Positions 46,404 to 56,716 of a stretch of DNA of 64,000 bases are shown here, piece after piece. Every line of letters starts with the position of its first letter. The stretch's first letter is position 1. Below the pieces are notes generated by a model. That model saw only the letters and a program-made list of their open reading frames with translations, searched no databases and was not told where the DNA came from. Source of the stretch: JAENWD01 sp963837165 (GTDB lineage Bacteria > Acidobacteriota > Vicinamibacteria > Vicinamibacterales > JAENWD01); NCBI GenBank assembly GCA_963837165.1, contig CAWIMD010000004.1:992001-1056000 (forward strand). The letters are read 5' to 3'. Position numbers and translations under genes: made by a program.

Positions 46404-48174
46404 AGAACGGGCGATCGCCGATCTGCAGGCCCGGCCGCTTGACCGGCCCGAACACGGCGCACAGATCGTAGTGCTCTTCGACCCAGCGCATGAGGGCGAC
46501 GGCGTAATCACGCCCGAACACGGGCGCCCCGAACTCGGAGGTCGGCCGGTTCGTCAGCAGCACCAGGGGGGCCCGGGATGCGGCCAGCCGCGCGATCGCC
46601 TCCCATTCGAAGCGACCCTCGATCAGACCGGGCGTCGTGATCTCCTCGCGCAACGGGTTGCGCCGGTCGGTCAGGAAGTCGAGGGACGTGCCCTCCGGCA
46701 GCACCGCGACGGGCGCAGCAGGCGCGGTCCGCGTGGCGATGAAGTGGATCGCCTCCCGCCACGCCTGCCCCACGTCCTGCTCGGCGACCATCGTGCCGCG
46801 CGAGGTGCGAATCTCGGTCTGATAGCGGGTTCGATAGCGGTAGGCGAGCAGGCCTCCGGTGGCCACGGCATCCGCGATGATCAGCCAGACGGCAATGCTC
46901 GCGCCGAGCCGGCCGGAGCCCCGCCGCTCCAGCCAGTCGCCAAACGGCTCGTGCCACACGTAGGTGAACAGCACGACGGACAGCGGCAACAGGTACGAGC
47001 CGTAGGCGCCGCCGCTGCGGACGTGGAGCATCATGCGCGCCAGGCTCGCGAGAGCGTAGGCGGCAAAGACGACGAGCGTCCGGGTCTTCAGCCGGGTGAT
47101 CGTGTCCTGCGCCAGGCCGTGTCGCAGTCGCGGGACCACGGCCGCGAGCAGGCCGCCGAGCACGAGGGGCATCGCGAGGTACGGCCCCTTGTCCCAGTCG
47201 AGCCCGGTGGTGAACGCGAGCAGCAGCAGCAGGACCGCCGCGCCGGCAATCAGCCGCAGCGGCGAGGCGCCGGCCGGACTCCCCATGCGACGCCTCGTCA
47301 CGACCAGGCTGATCGCGGCGAGCACCGCCGCCAGCGTGCCGAGCTTCACGGCGGCGAGCAGCATCCGCCCCACCGAGCGGAGGGGATGGTCGAATCCCGA
47401 GATCCAGGCGTTGTAGTGTGCGAGACCCGCCGGCACGTTGTAGAGGAACAGGAAGTTGTCGTCGGCGAGCGCCTTCCACCCGATCTCGGCGGCGAACCAT
47501 GCGTAGATGGCCGCCGCCAGTCCAAGCGCGGGGAAGAGGAACGCCGCCACGTGTCCCGACGTCCGGCGGGCGGCCGGATACCCGGACACCACCGCGGCGA
47601 CGATCCCGGCGGTCAGGGCGGCGAGCCCCATCTCCGTCTTGGCCGCCAGCGCGAGGCCCGCGCCGAGACCCGCGATCGCGAACGCGGTGCGTGCCTGCGT
47701 GGCCAGCGCCCATACCAGCAGCACCAGCGTCAGCAGCCCCAGCACGGTGCCGTGGAGCGCGTTGTACGAGTAGGGAAAGATGTAGTTGCCGGCCGGCTTG
47801 AACGCGCAGAGCCACATCACGGCGAGAGCAGCCGCTCCGGCGGGCCGCGGCGGCATGATCCGGCGCCCGAGCCAGTACACGAGGACGATGGCCGCAATCG
47901 CGCAGACGATGCCGTCCGCGTAGAGAACCGTCAGTCCCGGTCCGAACAGTCGGTAGAGCGCCGCGTGCAGGTAGGGCGAGAGCGGACCGTAGAGGTGCCG
48001 CACGTCCGAGTACAGCATCTCGCCTCGGGCCAGACGCAGGGGCAGGTTCATCTCGCGCCCGCAGTCGATCAGCGGGTTTCCCCACCGCTCCCACGAGACG
48101 GCGAGGCCGAACAGGAACGACGCGGCGAGAATGCCGGCCCAGGTGAGATCGCGTCGGTCGGATCGGGCGATCAC
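46375..48174 (-). CDS. polytopic membrane glycosyltransferase-like protein (GT39/GT83-like)
   Basis: 599 aa, GTG start. About ten to twelve hydrophobic helices, with an acidic/aromatic first periplasmic loop (IDCGREMNLPLRLARGEMLY, SDVRHLYGPLSPYLH) of the kind seen in PMT/ArnT-type enzymes that use polyprenyl-phosphate sugars. The C-terminal about 150 residues are soluble (VAEQDVGQAWREAIHFIATR). It probably transfers a sugar to a surface acceptor at the periplasmic side. Acceptor and donor unknown. It is divergent from the YdcF-like gene. Confidence 0.78.
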   Translation of the reverse strand: MIARSDRRDLTWAGILAASFLFGLAVSWERWGNPLIDCGREMNLPLRLARGEMLYSDVRHLYGPLSPYLHAALYRLFGPGLTVLYADGIVCAIAAIVLVYWLGRRIMPPRPAGAAALAVMWLCAFKPAGNYIFPYSYNALHGTVLGLLTLVLLVWALATQARTAFAIAGLGAGLALAAKTEMGLAALTAGIVAAVVSGYPAARRTSGHVAAFLFPALGLAAAIYAWFAAEIGWKALADDNFLFLYNVPAGLAHYNAWISGFDHPLRSVGRMLLAAVKLGTLAAVLAAISLVVTRRRMGSPAGASPLRLIAGAAVLLLLLAFTTGLDWDKGPYLAMPLVLGGLLAAVVPRLRHGLAQDTITRLKTRTLVVFAAYALASLARMMLHVRSGGAYGSYLLPLSVVLFTYVWHEPFGDWLERRGSGRLGASIAVWLIIADAVATGGLLAYRYRTRYQTEIRTSRGTMVAEQDVGQAWREAIHFIATRTAPAAPVAVLPEGTSLDFLTDRRNPLREEITTPGLIEGRFEWEAIARLAASRAPLVLLTNRPTSEFGAPVFGRDYAVALMRWVEEHYDLCAVFGPVKRPGLQIGDRPFFIRAYCRCP

Positions 48175-48211
48175 GGTGGTCCGGATTATAGGAGACCGGG
48201 CCGGCTCCCGT

Positions 48212-48217
48212 TAGACT
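48212..48217 (+). promoter_or_regulatory. -10 box 7 nt before the YdcF-like GTG
   Basis: TAGACT ends 7 nt before the GTG at 48225, and only 1 nt before the in-frame ATG at 48219. The RNA would start after that ATG, favouring the GTG start and a leaderless mRNA. Confidence 0.45.
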
Positions 48218-48224
48218 GATGGCG

Positions 48225-48887
48225 GTGACACCCACGGTTCGCGAGCTCGCGCTGACGCTGTGGAACTACCACCAGCTGCGCCATCCGCTGGAGCGAAGCG
48301 ACGCCATCCTGGTGCTCTGCAGCCACGACACGGCGGTCGCCGACCGCGCGGCCGAGCTGTATCTCGGCGGCTGGGCGCCGCTCGTGATCTTCTCCGGCGG
48401 CCTCGGCGCCATCACCAGTCACCTCTGGAGCGGGTCCGAGGCGGAGCGCTTTGCGGAAATCGCGAGCGATCGCGGCGTTCCCGCCGGGCGCATGCTGCTC
48501 GAGACCCGCTCGACCAACACCGGCGAGAACGTCGCCTTCACGCGGCAACTGCTCCAGGATCGGGGCCTGGATCCGGCCACCTTCCTGCTCGTGCAGAAGC
48601 CGTACATGGAGCGGCGCAGCTACGCCACGTTCCGTCGGGTCTGGCCCGGGAAGGCGGTGCGCGTCACGTCTCCCCAGGTGAGCTTCGACGAGTACCTCGC
48701 CGGCTACACCCACCGCACGCTGTCGGCCGACGACGTGGTGAGCATCATGGTGGGCGACCTGCAGCGCATCCGGATCTACCCGGCCCGCGGTTTCCAGATC
48801 GAGCAGGAGATCCCGGTCGACGTGTGGACCGCGTACGAAGCGCTCGTCGCGGCGGGCTACGATCGCCACCTGGTGCGGGAGGACTGA
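48225..48887 (+). CDS. YdcF/SanA-like (DUF218) protein
   Basis: 220 aa from GTG at 48225 (an ATG two codons upstream is the alternative). DUF218 fold: DAILVLCSHDTAVADRAAEL, LVIFSGGLGAITSHL, a TRSTNTGENVAFTRQLL motif, and LLVQKPYMERRSYATFRRV. Relatives include envelope-linked proteins and putative SAM or nucleotide binders. No membrane helix, unlike SanA. It forms a close series with the GNAT gene (1 nt gap). Confidence 0.85.
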   Translation: MTPTVRELALTLWNYHQLRHPLERSDAILVLCSHDTAVADRAAELYLGGWAPLVIFSGGLGAITSHLWSGSEAERFAEIASDRGVPAGRMLLETRSTNTGENVAFTRQLLQDRGLDPATFLLVQKPYMERRSYATFRRVWPGKAVRVTSPQVSFDEYLAGYTHRTLSADDVVSIMVGDLQRIRIYPARGFQIEQEIPVDVWTAYEALVAAGYDRHLVRED

Positions 48888-48888
48888 C

Positions 48889-49389
48889 GTGGCCGGGCTC
48901 GATGCTGAGGACGTCACATCCATGCCATCCGTCACCGTGCGACGCGCAACCGGAGGGGACGTGCCGGCGCTGTCGGTGCTCAGCGCCGAGCTCGGATATC
49001 CGGTGGACGAGGCCGCAATTGCCGCGCGTCTGGCTGTGCTCTCGGACCGCGACGATCAGGTGGTGTACGTGGCCTGCGACGGGGAGGGCGTCGTCAGCGG
49101 GTGGATCCACGGCGCCGAGCAGATGCTGCTCGAGTGCGGCGTCCGCTGCGAGATCCTCGGGCTGGTCGTGTCGAGCCGCTGCCGGCGGCAGGGCGTCGGC
49201 CACCGGCTCGCCGACGCGGTCGAGCGGTGGGCGGCCGAGCGCGGCCTGCCGGAGGTCTCGGTCAGGAGCAACATCGTCCGCGTCGAGTCACACCCGTTCT
49301 ATGAAACGCGCGGCTACGCGCGCGTGAAGACGCAGCACGCGTATCGCAAGCGCCTCGCGGCCCCTCAACCTGCAGGAGGACGGTCATGA
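48889..49389 (+). CDS. GNAT-family N-acetyltransferase
   Basis: 166 aa from GTG at 48889 (ATG at 48922 is possible). Acetyl-CoA motif EILGLVVSSRCRRQGVGHRL (R/Q-x-x-G-x-G/A), and VESHPFYETRGYARVKTQHA at the end. Substrate unknown. It is followed by a tiny gene that overlaps its stop by 4 nt (ATGA), so both are co-translated. Confidence 0.87.
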   Translation: MAGLDAEDVTSMPSVTVRRATGGDVPALSVLSAELGYPVDEAAIAARLAVLSDRDDQVVYVACDGEGVVSGWIHGAEQMLLECGVRCEILGLVVSSRCRRQGVGHRLADAVERWAAERGLPEVSVRSNIVRVESHPFYETRGYARVKTQHAYRKRLAAPQPAGGRS

Positions 49390-49583
49390 ACGCCAGGTGG
49401 CACAAGGCCCACCCCATGCCGGCGCGTCCCACGCTCGACCAGCGACTTCGCTGGCATGCCGCGCATGCCACGGTCTGCCACTGCCGGGAGATGCCCGCGG
49501 GCATCGCGGCCGAGCTCGCCCGGCGGCGCAAGATCCGCGCGTCTCGGGCGCGGAGACCGTCTCGCACAATCCGCGGCGAGTAA
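49386..49583 (+). CDS. small conserved protein (65 aa) coupled to the GNAT gene
   Basis: Begins MNARWHKAHPMPARPTLDQR and contains LRWHAAHATVCHCREMPAGI. The W-H-K-x-H-P-M-P and W-H-x-x-H-x-x-x-C-x-C pattern matches, to my recollection, a family of about 50-aa proteins found in many bacteria, with paired His/Cys suggesting metal binding. AGGAGG lies 5 nt before the ATG, which overlaps the GNAT stop (ATGA). The C-terminal Arg-rich tail is probably extra. Function unknown. Confidence 0.75.
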   Translation: MNARWHKAHPMPARPTLDQRLRWHAAHATVCHCREMPAGIAAELARRRKIRASRARRPSRTIRGE

Positions 49584-49713
49584 TCGTCCGGTCGCCTCCG
49601 ACACCTGCTCGCGAACGGACGCCTCACGCGAACTCAGTATTTCTCACGGTTTCTCACCCCAGACTCAGGACATCGCGGCGGCACACGCCTACTCTGGCTC
49701 TCGAGGAGGGTCC

Positions 49714-50361
49714 ATGGCTGCCGATGACGACCTCGTCACGTTCGTGAGACTGGCGCTCGACCGCCGCACGCCGCGTCCGGTTGTCGCTGAGATCCTGGAG
49801 CGCGCCGGCTGGCAGCGCGCGCAGGTGCAGGCCGCGCTCGGCGCGTTTGCCGACGTCGACTTCCCGATTCCGGTGCCGCGACCGAAGCGGCAAGTCTCGG
49901 CGCGGGAAGCCTTCCTGTACCTGGTGCTCTTCACGACGCTCTATGTCGCGGCCGTCAACCTTGGACGGCTCGCCTTCGTGCTCATCGATCGCGCCTTTCC
50001 CGACCCGGCGGCAACCTGGGCGCCCGCTGCGGAGTACATCGCGATCCAGGCGCGGTGGGCCGTCGCCGCGCTCGTCGTCTCCCTGCCCGTATTTCTCCAT
50101 GTCTCGGTGCTGACGACGCGGGAGGCGGCTGCCGACCCGCTGCGGCGCACGTCAGCCGTACGCCGGTGGCTCACCTACGCCACGCTCTTCAACGGGGCGA
50201 CGGTCGTCATCTGCGATCTCGTGACGCTGGTGTATTACCTGCTCGGCGGCGAACTGACGGTGCGATTCGTGCTCAAGGCGGCGGTCGTCGGCGCGATTGC
50301 GGGCGGCATCTTCGGGTACTACCTGTGGGACATGCGGGGCGACGAGGCGCCCCGGTCGTGA
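49714..50361 (+). CDS. DUF5671-like integral membrane protein
   Basis: 215 aa. A short helical N-terminal domain (DDLVTFVRLALDRRTPRPVV) precedes a basic-Pro linker and four hydrophobic helices (EAFLYLVLFTTLYVAAVNLG; WAVAALVVSLPVFLHVSVLT; WLTYATLFNGATVVICDLVT; VVGAIAGGIFGYYLWDM). This layout matches the DUF5671 group. GAGGAGGG precedes the ATG. Its stop overlaps the next gene (GTGA). Function unknown. Confidence 0.8.
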   Translation: MAADDDLVTFVRLALDRRTPRPVVAEILERAGWQRAQVQAALGAFADVDFPIPVPRPKRQVSAREAFLYLVLFTTLYVAAVNLGRLAFVLIDRAFPDPAATWAPAAEYIAIQARWAVAALVVSLPVFLHVSVLTTREAAADPLRRTSAVRRWLTYATLFNGATVVICDLVTLVYYLLGGELTVRFVLKAAVVGAIAGGIFGYYLWDMRGDEAPRS

Positions 50362-50765
50362 GCGCCGTTCGGAGACTGGCGGCCGCGAGCCTCGCGACGG
50401 CCGGTGTTGCGGCGGTGATGGCCGGTCTGAATCTGGCGGGATCACCTGGCGAGGCGCGGCTGCGGCGACTGGACGAACGCCGTGTGAGTGATCTCCAGCA
50501 CCTCGCGTCGGCGGTTGACGCGGCGCGGATGCGCGAGGGGCGACTCCCCGCGACACTGTCCGCGCTCGAGTCGCGCGGCGTGCCGGGCACGGCGCGGCGG
50601 GATCCGGCGACCGGCGTTCCGTACGACTACCGGCTTGTCGACGAAGACCGCTATGAGCTGTGCGCCGTGTTCGACCGGGACGGCGGCGAGGGCGCCGGGG
50701 CCGTGTGGGCGCATCCCGCCGGCCGTCAGTGCTTCACGCTGGCGGCCCGGGTGCCCGACCGGTAG
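50358..50765 (+). CDS. small membrane-anchored protein, pseudopilin-like in shape
   Basis: 135 aa from the GTG overlapping the previous stop. One N-terminal helix (LAAASLATAGVAAVMAGLNL) and a soluble domain with SDLQHLASAVDAARMREGRL and ARRDPATGVPYDYRLVDEDR, which recalls the D-P-x-x-G-x-P-Y motif of minor pseudopilins and T2SG-like proteins, but there is no prepilin cleavage site. The coupling to the membrane gene upstream suggests a two-protein unit of unknown role. Confidence 0.68.
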   Translation: MSAVRRLAAASLATAGVAAVMAGLNLAGSPGEARLRRLDERRVSDLQHLASAVDAARMREGRLPATLSALESRGVPGTARRDPATGVPYDYRLVDEDRYELCAVFDRDGGEGAGAVWAHPAGRQCFTLAARVPDR

Positions 50766-50909
50766 CTGGACCGTCTAACCGCGCGCCCGCCGGACGACGA
50801 ACTTCTCGGCAGTGTGGGAGCCGGCGAGCCCCGCGGAGCGGACGAGCGCTTCCGGCACGTCGCCTGGCTTCCCCGCCCACCTCTCGCGTCCGGTCCGAGT
50901 GAAAAATCG

Positions 50910-50951
50910 TCAATCATCAATCATCAATCATCAATGCTCAATGCTCAATGC
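50910..50951 (-). repeat. TGATTGA/GCATTGA heptamer array F
   Basis: Plus strand TCAATCA units followed by TCAATGC units, 42 bp. On the minus strand it starts at the rlmI TGA stop and repeats TGA every 7 bp, so stops occur in all three frames. It is not G-rich, unlike the others. Confidence 0.85.
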
Positions 50952-52114
50952 TTGCGGAGAACGACGCACTTCAGGTAGTAGCTCTCCGGCTCGGTGAGCA
51001 GGACCGGATGGTCGCGGGCCTGCATGCGCTTCTCGAGGATCGTCACGTGGGCCCGGGCGTCGGCGGCCGCCTCGGTGAGGACGCCGAGGAACACCGACTC
51101 GTTCACGTTATAGGAGCAGCTGCAGGTCACGAGCACGCCGCCGGGGTTCAGGATTCTGAGCGCCCGCAGGTTGATGTCCTTGTAGCCCGAGAGCGCCTTC
51201 GGCACGGCGGCCTTGTTCTTCGCGAACGCGGGCGGGTCGAGGACGATTGTGTCGAAGCGCTCGCCGGCGCGCTCGTAGTGCCGCAGCTCGTCGAAGACGT
51301 TGGCCTCGGCGGTCGTGACGTTCGACAGGCCGTTCCGGCCCGCGTTGGCGGCAATCCGCGCGACGGCGTCGGCCGACGCGTCAATCGCATGCACGGTGGC
51401 CACCTTCGGCGCGAGGCGGAGGGCGAACCCGCCGTTGTAGCTGAAGCAGTCGAGCGCGCGCCCGGCCGCGTAGGCCAGCGCCGCCTCGCGGTTCTCACGC
51501 TGATCCAGGAACAGGCCCGTTTTCTGCCCGTGCCGGAGGTCCACCTCCCAGCTCAGTGGTCCCTCCCGAACCTCCACCAGCGGCGGGACCTCGCCGTGCA
51601 CGACCTCGACGGTCTGCGCCAGTCCCTCGAGCGCGCGGACCTTCGGGTCGTTCCTCGCGATCACGCCGCGGGGCGCGAGCAGGTCCACCAGAGCGGCCAC
51701 GATCTCGCGCAGGCGGCGGTCCGTTCCCTGCGACAGCGTCTGGACCACGAGGTACTCGCCGTAGCGATCGACGACGAGGGACGGCAGTCGATCGGACTCG
51801 CCGTGGACGAGACGACATGCCGTCGCGTCGATTGCCAGGGAGTCGCGAAAGGCGATGGCTTCGACGAGCCGGTCGCGCCAGACGCCGTCGCCGACCGGGG
51901 CCTCGTCCACGGTCATCATCCGCAGCGCGATCTGCGACCGGTCGCTCCAGAGCGCCTGCCCGAGGCGGCGCTCACGCGGGCCGAGGACGGTCACGAGATC
52001 GCCGGCCTCGGCGGTGGCCGAGACGACGTCGCTGCGATAAATCCAGGGATGGCCGCTGCGAATGCGGTCTTCGCCCCGGTGTGAGACGACGGCGAGCGGG
52101 CCGGGAGCAGTCAT
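50945..52114 (-). CDS. rlmI: class I SAM-dependent 23S rRNA (cytosine) methyltransferase, RlmI-like
   Basis: 389 aa. N-terminal PUA-like part (GHPWIYRSDVVSATAEAGDL), the central GQKTGLFLDQRENR motif, Rossmann SAM site ALDCFSYNGGFALRLAPKVA and the DPPAFAKNKAAV catalytic motif, ending CSCSYNVNESVF. It methylates a cytosine C5 in 23S rRNA; RlmI (C1962) is the nearest match, but RlmK/other COG1092 members cannot be excluded. Its last codons run into the TGA-heptamer array. Confidence 0.9.
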   Translation of the reverse strand: MTAPGPLAVVSHRGEDRIRSGHPWIYRSDVVSATAEAGDLVTVLGPRERRLGQALWSDRSQIALRMMTVDEAPVGDGVWRDRLVEAIAFRDSLAIDATACRLVHGESDRLPSLVVDRYGEYLVVQTLSQGTDRRLREIVAALVDLLAPRGVIARNDPKVRALEGLAQTVEVVHGEVPPLVEVREGPLSWEVDLRHGQKTGLFLDQRENREAALAYAAGRALDCFSYNGGFALRLAPKVATVHAIDASADAVARIAANAGRNGLSNVTTAEANVFDELRHYERAGERFDTIVLDPPAFAKNKAAVPKALSGYKDINLRALRILNPGGVLVTCSCSYNVNESVFLGVLTEAAADARAHVTILEKRMQARDHPVLLTEPESYYLKCVVLRKH

Positions 52115-52158
52115 GGCGTGGGCGGGGGGGACACGCGAGTCGGCGCCCGGCCCTATAG

Positions 52159-52164
52159 TACAAT
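52159..52164 (+). promoter_or_regulatory. -10 box (TACAAT) 9 nt before glyA ATG
   Basis: TACAAT at 52159-52164, overlapping an alternative TATAGT at 52154-52159. A leader of 0-7 nt would result. Confidence 0.45.
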
Positions 52165-52173
52165 TCCCGGGCC

Positions 52174-53426
<1,253 letters not shown>

Positions 53427-53430
<4 letters not shown>

Positions 53431-55484
53431 GGTCATGGGGGGCTGGGGATCTGGGCATCCGGGAATCCGGGCATGACGCGGCCATCGATCTTGCCGGCGA
53501 AGTAGCGCTCGTCTTCGCCAGCGAGGGCCCGCTCGCGCGGACCGTGCCGGACTTCGAGCCGCGCGACTCACAGCGACAGATGGCGGCCGCCGTTGCCGAC
53601 GGCCTGCGGGCCGGCGGCACGCTGCTCGTCGAGGCCGGCACCGGAACGGGCAAGACGCTGGCCTACCTGGTTCCCGCCATCCTGAGCGGCCGCCGCGTGC
53701 TGGTCTCGACGGGAACCAAGAACCTCCAGGAGCAGATCGTCCAGAAGGACCTGCCGCTGCTGGTCTCGGCGCTGCCAATACCGTTCACGGCGACGGTCAT
53801 GAAGGGCCGCGGCAATTACCTGTGCCTGCACCGCTTCCAGTCGCTGCGGAGCGGGGCCCTGCCCCGGCAGCAGCGGCTGGGCGGCCTCGGCGGACGCGGC
53901 AACGAGGTGGACGAGCGGATCCTGCTGCCCATTCTGGAGACGTGGGCGTCGGGCACCGAGACGGGCGATCGCGCGGAGCTGGAGGAACTGCCCGAGGACC
54001 TGCCGCTCTGGGCCGACATCTCGGCGTCGGCCGAGAACTGCCTCGGCGCGACGTGTCCGCAGCACGCGGACTGCTTCGTCACGCGCATGCGGCAGCGTGC
54101 GGCCGCCTCCGACCTGGTGATCGTGAATCACCACCTGCTCTTCGCGGACGCCGCCGTGCGGCAGAGCGCGTACGGCGAGGTGATCCCCGACTGCCAGGCC
54201 GCCGTGCTCGACGAGGCGCACCAGCTCGAGGACGTCGCGACCCAGTACTTCGGCGTGGCGGTCAGCAACTACCGCCTCGACGATCTGGCTCGCGATGCCG
54301 CGAGCCAGGTGGCCCGCTGGCCCGACGTGGATCAGGGCGCGCCGCTGCTGCGCAGCCTCGATCGGATGCGCGATCGGAGCCGTGACCTGTTCGCGAGGCT
54401 GGAGCCCCCGCGCCGGGGGCACGGCGACGAGCGGGTGCGCGTCACCGCCGACTCGCTCGCCGATGCCCAGGAGCCCGGGCTGGCCCTGTCCGGCCTGCTC
54501 GAAGCCGTGGAAGCGGGCCTGGCGCTCCTCAAGGAGGCGCCGGCGGACGGCGCGGTGCCGGCCGGGCTGCTGGACGACCTCTCGGCGATCGCGGCGCGGA
54601 CGCGCGCGGTCCGGCTCGATCTCGAGATGCTGCTCGGCGCGCGCGACCCGGACTACGTCTTCTTTCTCGAAGTACGCGGCCGCGGCGTCTTCCTCCGCGC
54701 CGCCCCCATCGACGTCTCCGGCATCGTCCGCGAGCACGTGCTGGAGCGGTTCGGGACCACGGTGCTCACGTCGGCGACCCTGTCGGTGGATGGCGGGTTC
54801 GAGTACCTGCGCGGCCGGCTGGGGATCCGGCAGGCCGTGGCCCTGCGCCTGCCGTCGGAGTTCGACTACGCCACCCAGGCGGTGCTGTACCTGCCGCGCC
54901 GGATGCCGTCGCCGAAGACCGGCGCCTACGCCGAGGCAGTGGCGCGCGAGGTGGTCGGCCTGCTCCGCGCGACCGAAGGCCGCGCCTTCGTGCTGTTCAC
55001 GAGCTACGCCATGCTGCGCGCGGTCGAGCCCGTGGTGGAGCAGGCGATCGACTACCCGGTGCTGGTGCAGGGGCGGGCGCCGCGGTCGGCCCTGCTCGCC
55101 GAGTTCAAGCGCACGCCGCACGCGGTGCTCCTGGCGACTTCGAGCTTCTGGCAGGGCGTCGACGTGGTGGGCGACGCCCTGAGCGCGGTCATCATCGACA
55201 AGCTGCCGTTCGCCTCACCCGGCGATCCGGTGACGGCCGCACGCATGGAGACCCTGCAGGCGCAGGGTGGCGACCCGTTCGGGGAGTTCCAGGTCCCGCT
55301 CGCGATTCTGACCCTGCTCCAGGGACTGGGCCGGCTCCTGCGGCATCGGCAGGACCGCGGCGTGCTGGCGGTGCTGGATCCCCGGCTGCAGTCGATGGGG
55401 TACGGCCGGAGATTCCTGGCGTCGATGCCGCCCGCGCCGGTGACTCACGACCTCGCGGAGGTCCGACGGTTTCTGGCAGGGTGA
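53427..55484 (+). CDS. DinG/XPD-type ATP-dependent DNA helicase
   Basis: 685 aa if started at the TTG (53427) that overlaps the glyA stop; a GTG at 53544 gives 646 aa. Family alignment (VFASEGPLARTVPDFEPR) shows the coding part extends upstream of the GTG, so the longer form is preferred but uncertain. Walker A VEAGTGTGKTLAYLVPAI, Walker B DEAHQLEDVA, iron-sulfur-type cysteines (C in NYLCLH, C in AENCLGATCPQHADCFV), and C-terminal motifs LATSSFWQGVDVVGD and GLGRLLRHRQDRG. A 5'-to-3' helicase of the DinG group acting in DNA repair or R-loop removal. The start region overlaps a G-rich octamer array. Confidence 0.85.
53437..53474 (+). repeat. CTGGGGAT/CCGGGMAT octamer array G
   Basis: GGGGGG followed by four octamers (CTGGGGAT, CTGGGCAT, CCGGGAAT, CCGGGCAT). 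Five G-tracts of at least three G separated by 2-5 nt. It runs through the start of the helicase frame. Confidence 0.8.
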
Positions 55485-55493
55485 CGTTTGAAA

Positions 55494-55560
<67 letters not shown>

Positions 55561-55567
55561 AGCCCAC

Positions 55568-56611
55568 ATGCGATGGAAGGTCATTGGCACCCTGGCGTTG
55601 ATGGCGGTCATGGCCGCGCGTCCCGTGGCAGGTACGGCGGGCGGGGCGCTGGTCCTCGGCACCTCGGGCTCCAGGTTCACCGTGGATGGCACGTCACGGT
55701 TCCTGGTGTTCGTGAGCTACTTCGACGCGATGGACGCGAAGGACCTCGATGCCGATCTCGACTACCTCGCGGGCAGGGTGGATGGCGTCCGCGTCTTCGC
55801 CAACTGGTGGAACTTCGCGGACACGAAGACGTGCCGGTTGCGGTTCTCCCCGGGCACCCTCATCGGGGTGGACGCCGACGGCCGGGTCAGCGTCCGGCCC
55901 GATCGGCTCGAGCGGTTGAAGACGGTGCTCGACGCGGCGCGCGCGCACGGGCTGCTCGTGGATTTGACGTTCGCGGCCGAGACGGTGCAGGGGCTCTCGA
56001 CGCTGGACGCGGGCCCGGATGGCGCCGTGTGCCCGCCCGATGACTTCACCAACACGGTCCGCTGGCGGGAGTACGCGCCGGCGGTGGGCGCGGTCGCGGC
56101 GGCGCTCGAGGCCCCGCGGTACCGCCACGTCCTGTTCGACCTGCAGAACGAGGCAGGCCATCGACTGAATGGCGCCACGGCCGACGACCTGGCGCTCGTC
56201 GCCGACGCCGTGCGCCGCGCCGACGCCGACCGCCTCCTGTCCGTGTCCATGTTCGATCCCGACGCGTCGCGCCAGGTCGCCGTGGTCGAACGCCTCCACC
56301 TGGCCTGCCTGAATTTTCATGACTGGCCGCGAGGGCGGGGCTGGGGGGAGCGGACCGGCGATCAGGTGCGGAAGTTTCGCGGGGCGCTCGACCGGGCCGG
56401 CCTGCGGATACCGATCTACGACGGCGAGCCGGATGCGGGCGCGTATGGACAGGGGCCGGCCGAGTTCCGCGCCTCGCTCCGCGGGGCCCGCACGGCCGGT
56501 GCGGCCGCCTGGACGTTCCACACGCGCGCGGCGCACGACCTGTCCGGGCGCACCCTCGAGCAGGCGCTCGATGCCGCGGCGCGGACGTTCCTGGACGCGC
56601 GCGCCGACTGA
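55568..56611 (+). CDS. secreted glycoside-hydrolase-like TIM-barrel protein (clan GH-A)
   Basis: 347 aa. Signal peptide (VIGTLALMAVMAARPVAG). TIM-barrel pattern of clan GH-A (GH5-like): catalytic acid/base N194-E195 in VLFDLQNEAGH and probable nucleophile E287 in IPIYDGEPDA, about 92 residues apart, plus FVSYFDAMDA, VDGVRVFANWWNF and LNFHDWPRG. Likely a polysaccharide hydrolase exported to the envelope or outside; substrate unknown. It has no carbohydrate-binding module. The start follows the GGCAGTA array directly. Confidence 0.78.
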   Translation: MRWKVIGTLALMAVMAARPVAGTAGGALVLGTSGSRFTVDGTSRFLVFVSYFDAMDAKDLDADLDYLAGRVDGVRVFANWWNFADTKTCRLRFSPGTLIGVDADGRVSVRPDRLERLKTVLDAARAHGLLVDLTFAAETVQGLSTLDAGPDGAVCPPDDFTNTVRWREYAPAVGAVAAALEAPRYRHVLFDLQNEAGHRLNGATADDLALVADAVRRADADRLLSVSMFDPDASRQVAVVERLHLACLNFHDWPRGRGWGERTGDQVRKFRGALDRAGLRIPIYDGEPDAGAYGQGPAEFRASLRGARTAGAAAWTFHTRAAHDLSGRTLEQALDAAARTFLDARAD

Positions 56612-56716
56612 CAGGGCGATGGCGGGCCGCGCCGGGACCCGAGGACGGCTTTGGGGGTAAACTAGCCGCACTTCGGCATCATTTCGCGTCATTCCGACGC
56701 AGTGGAGGGCAGTCCC

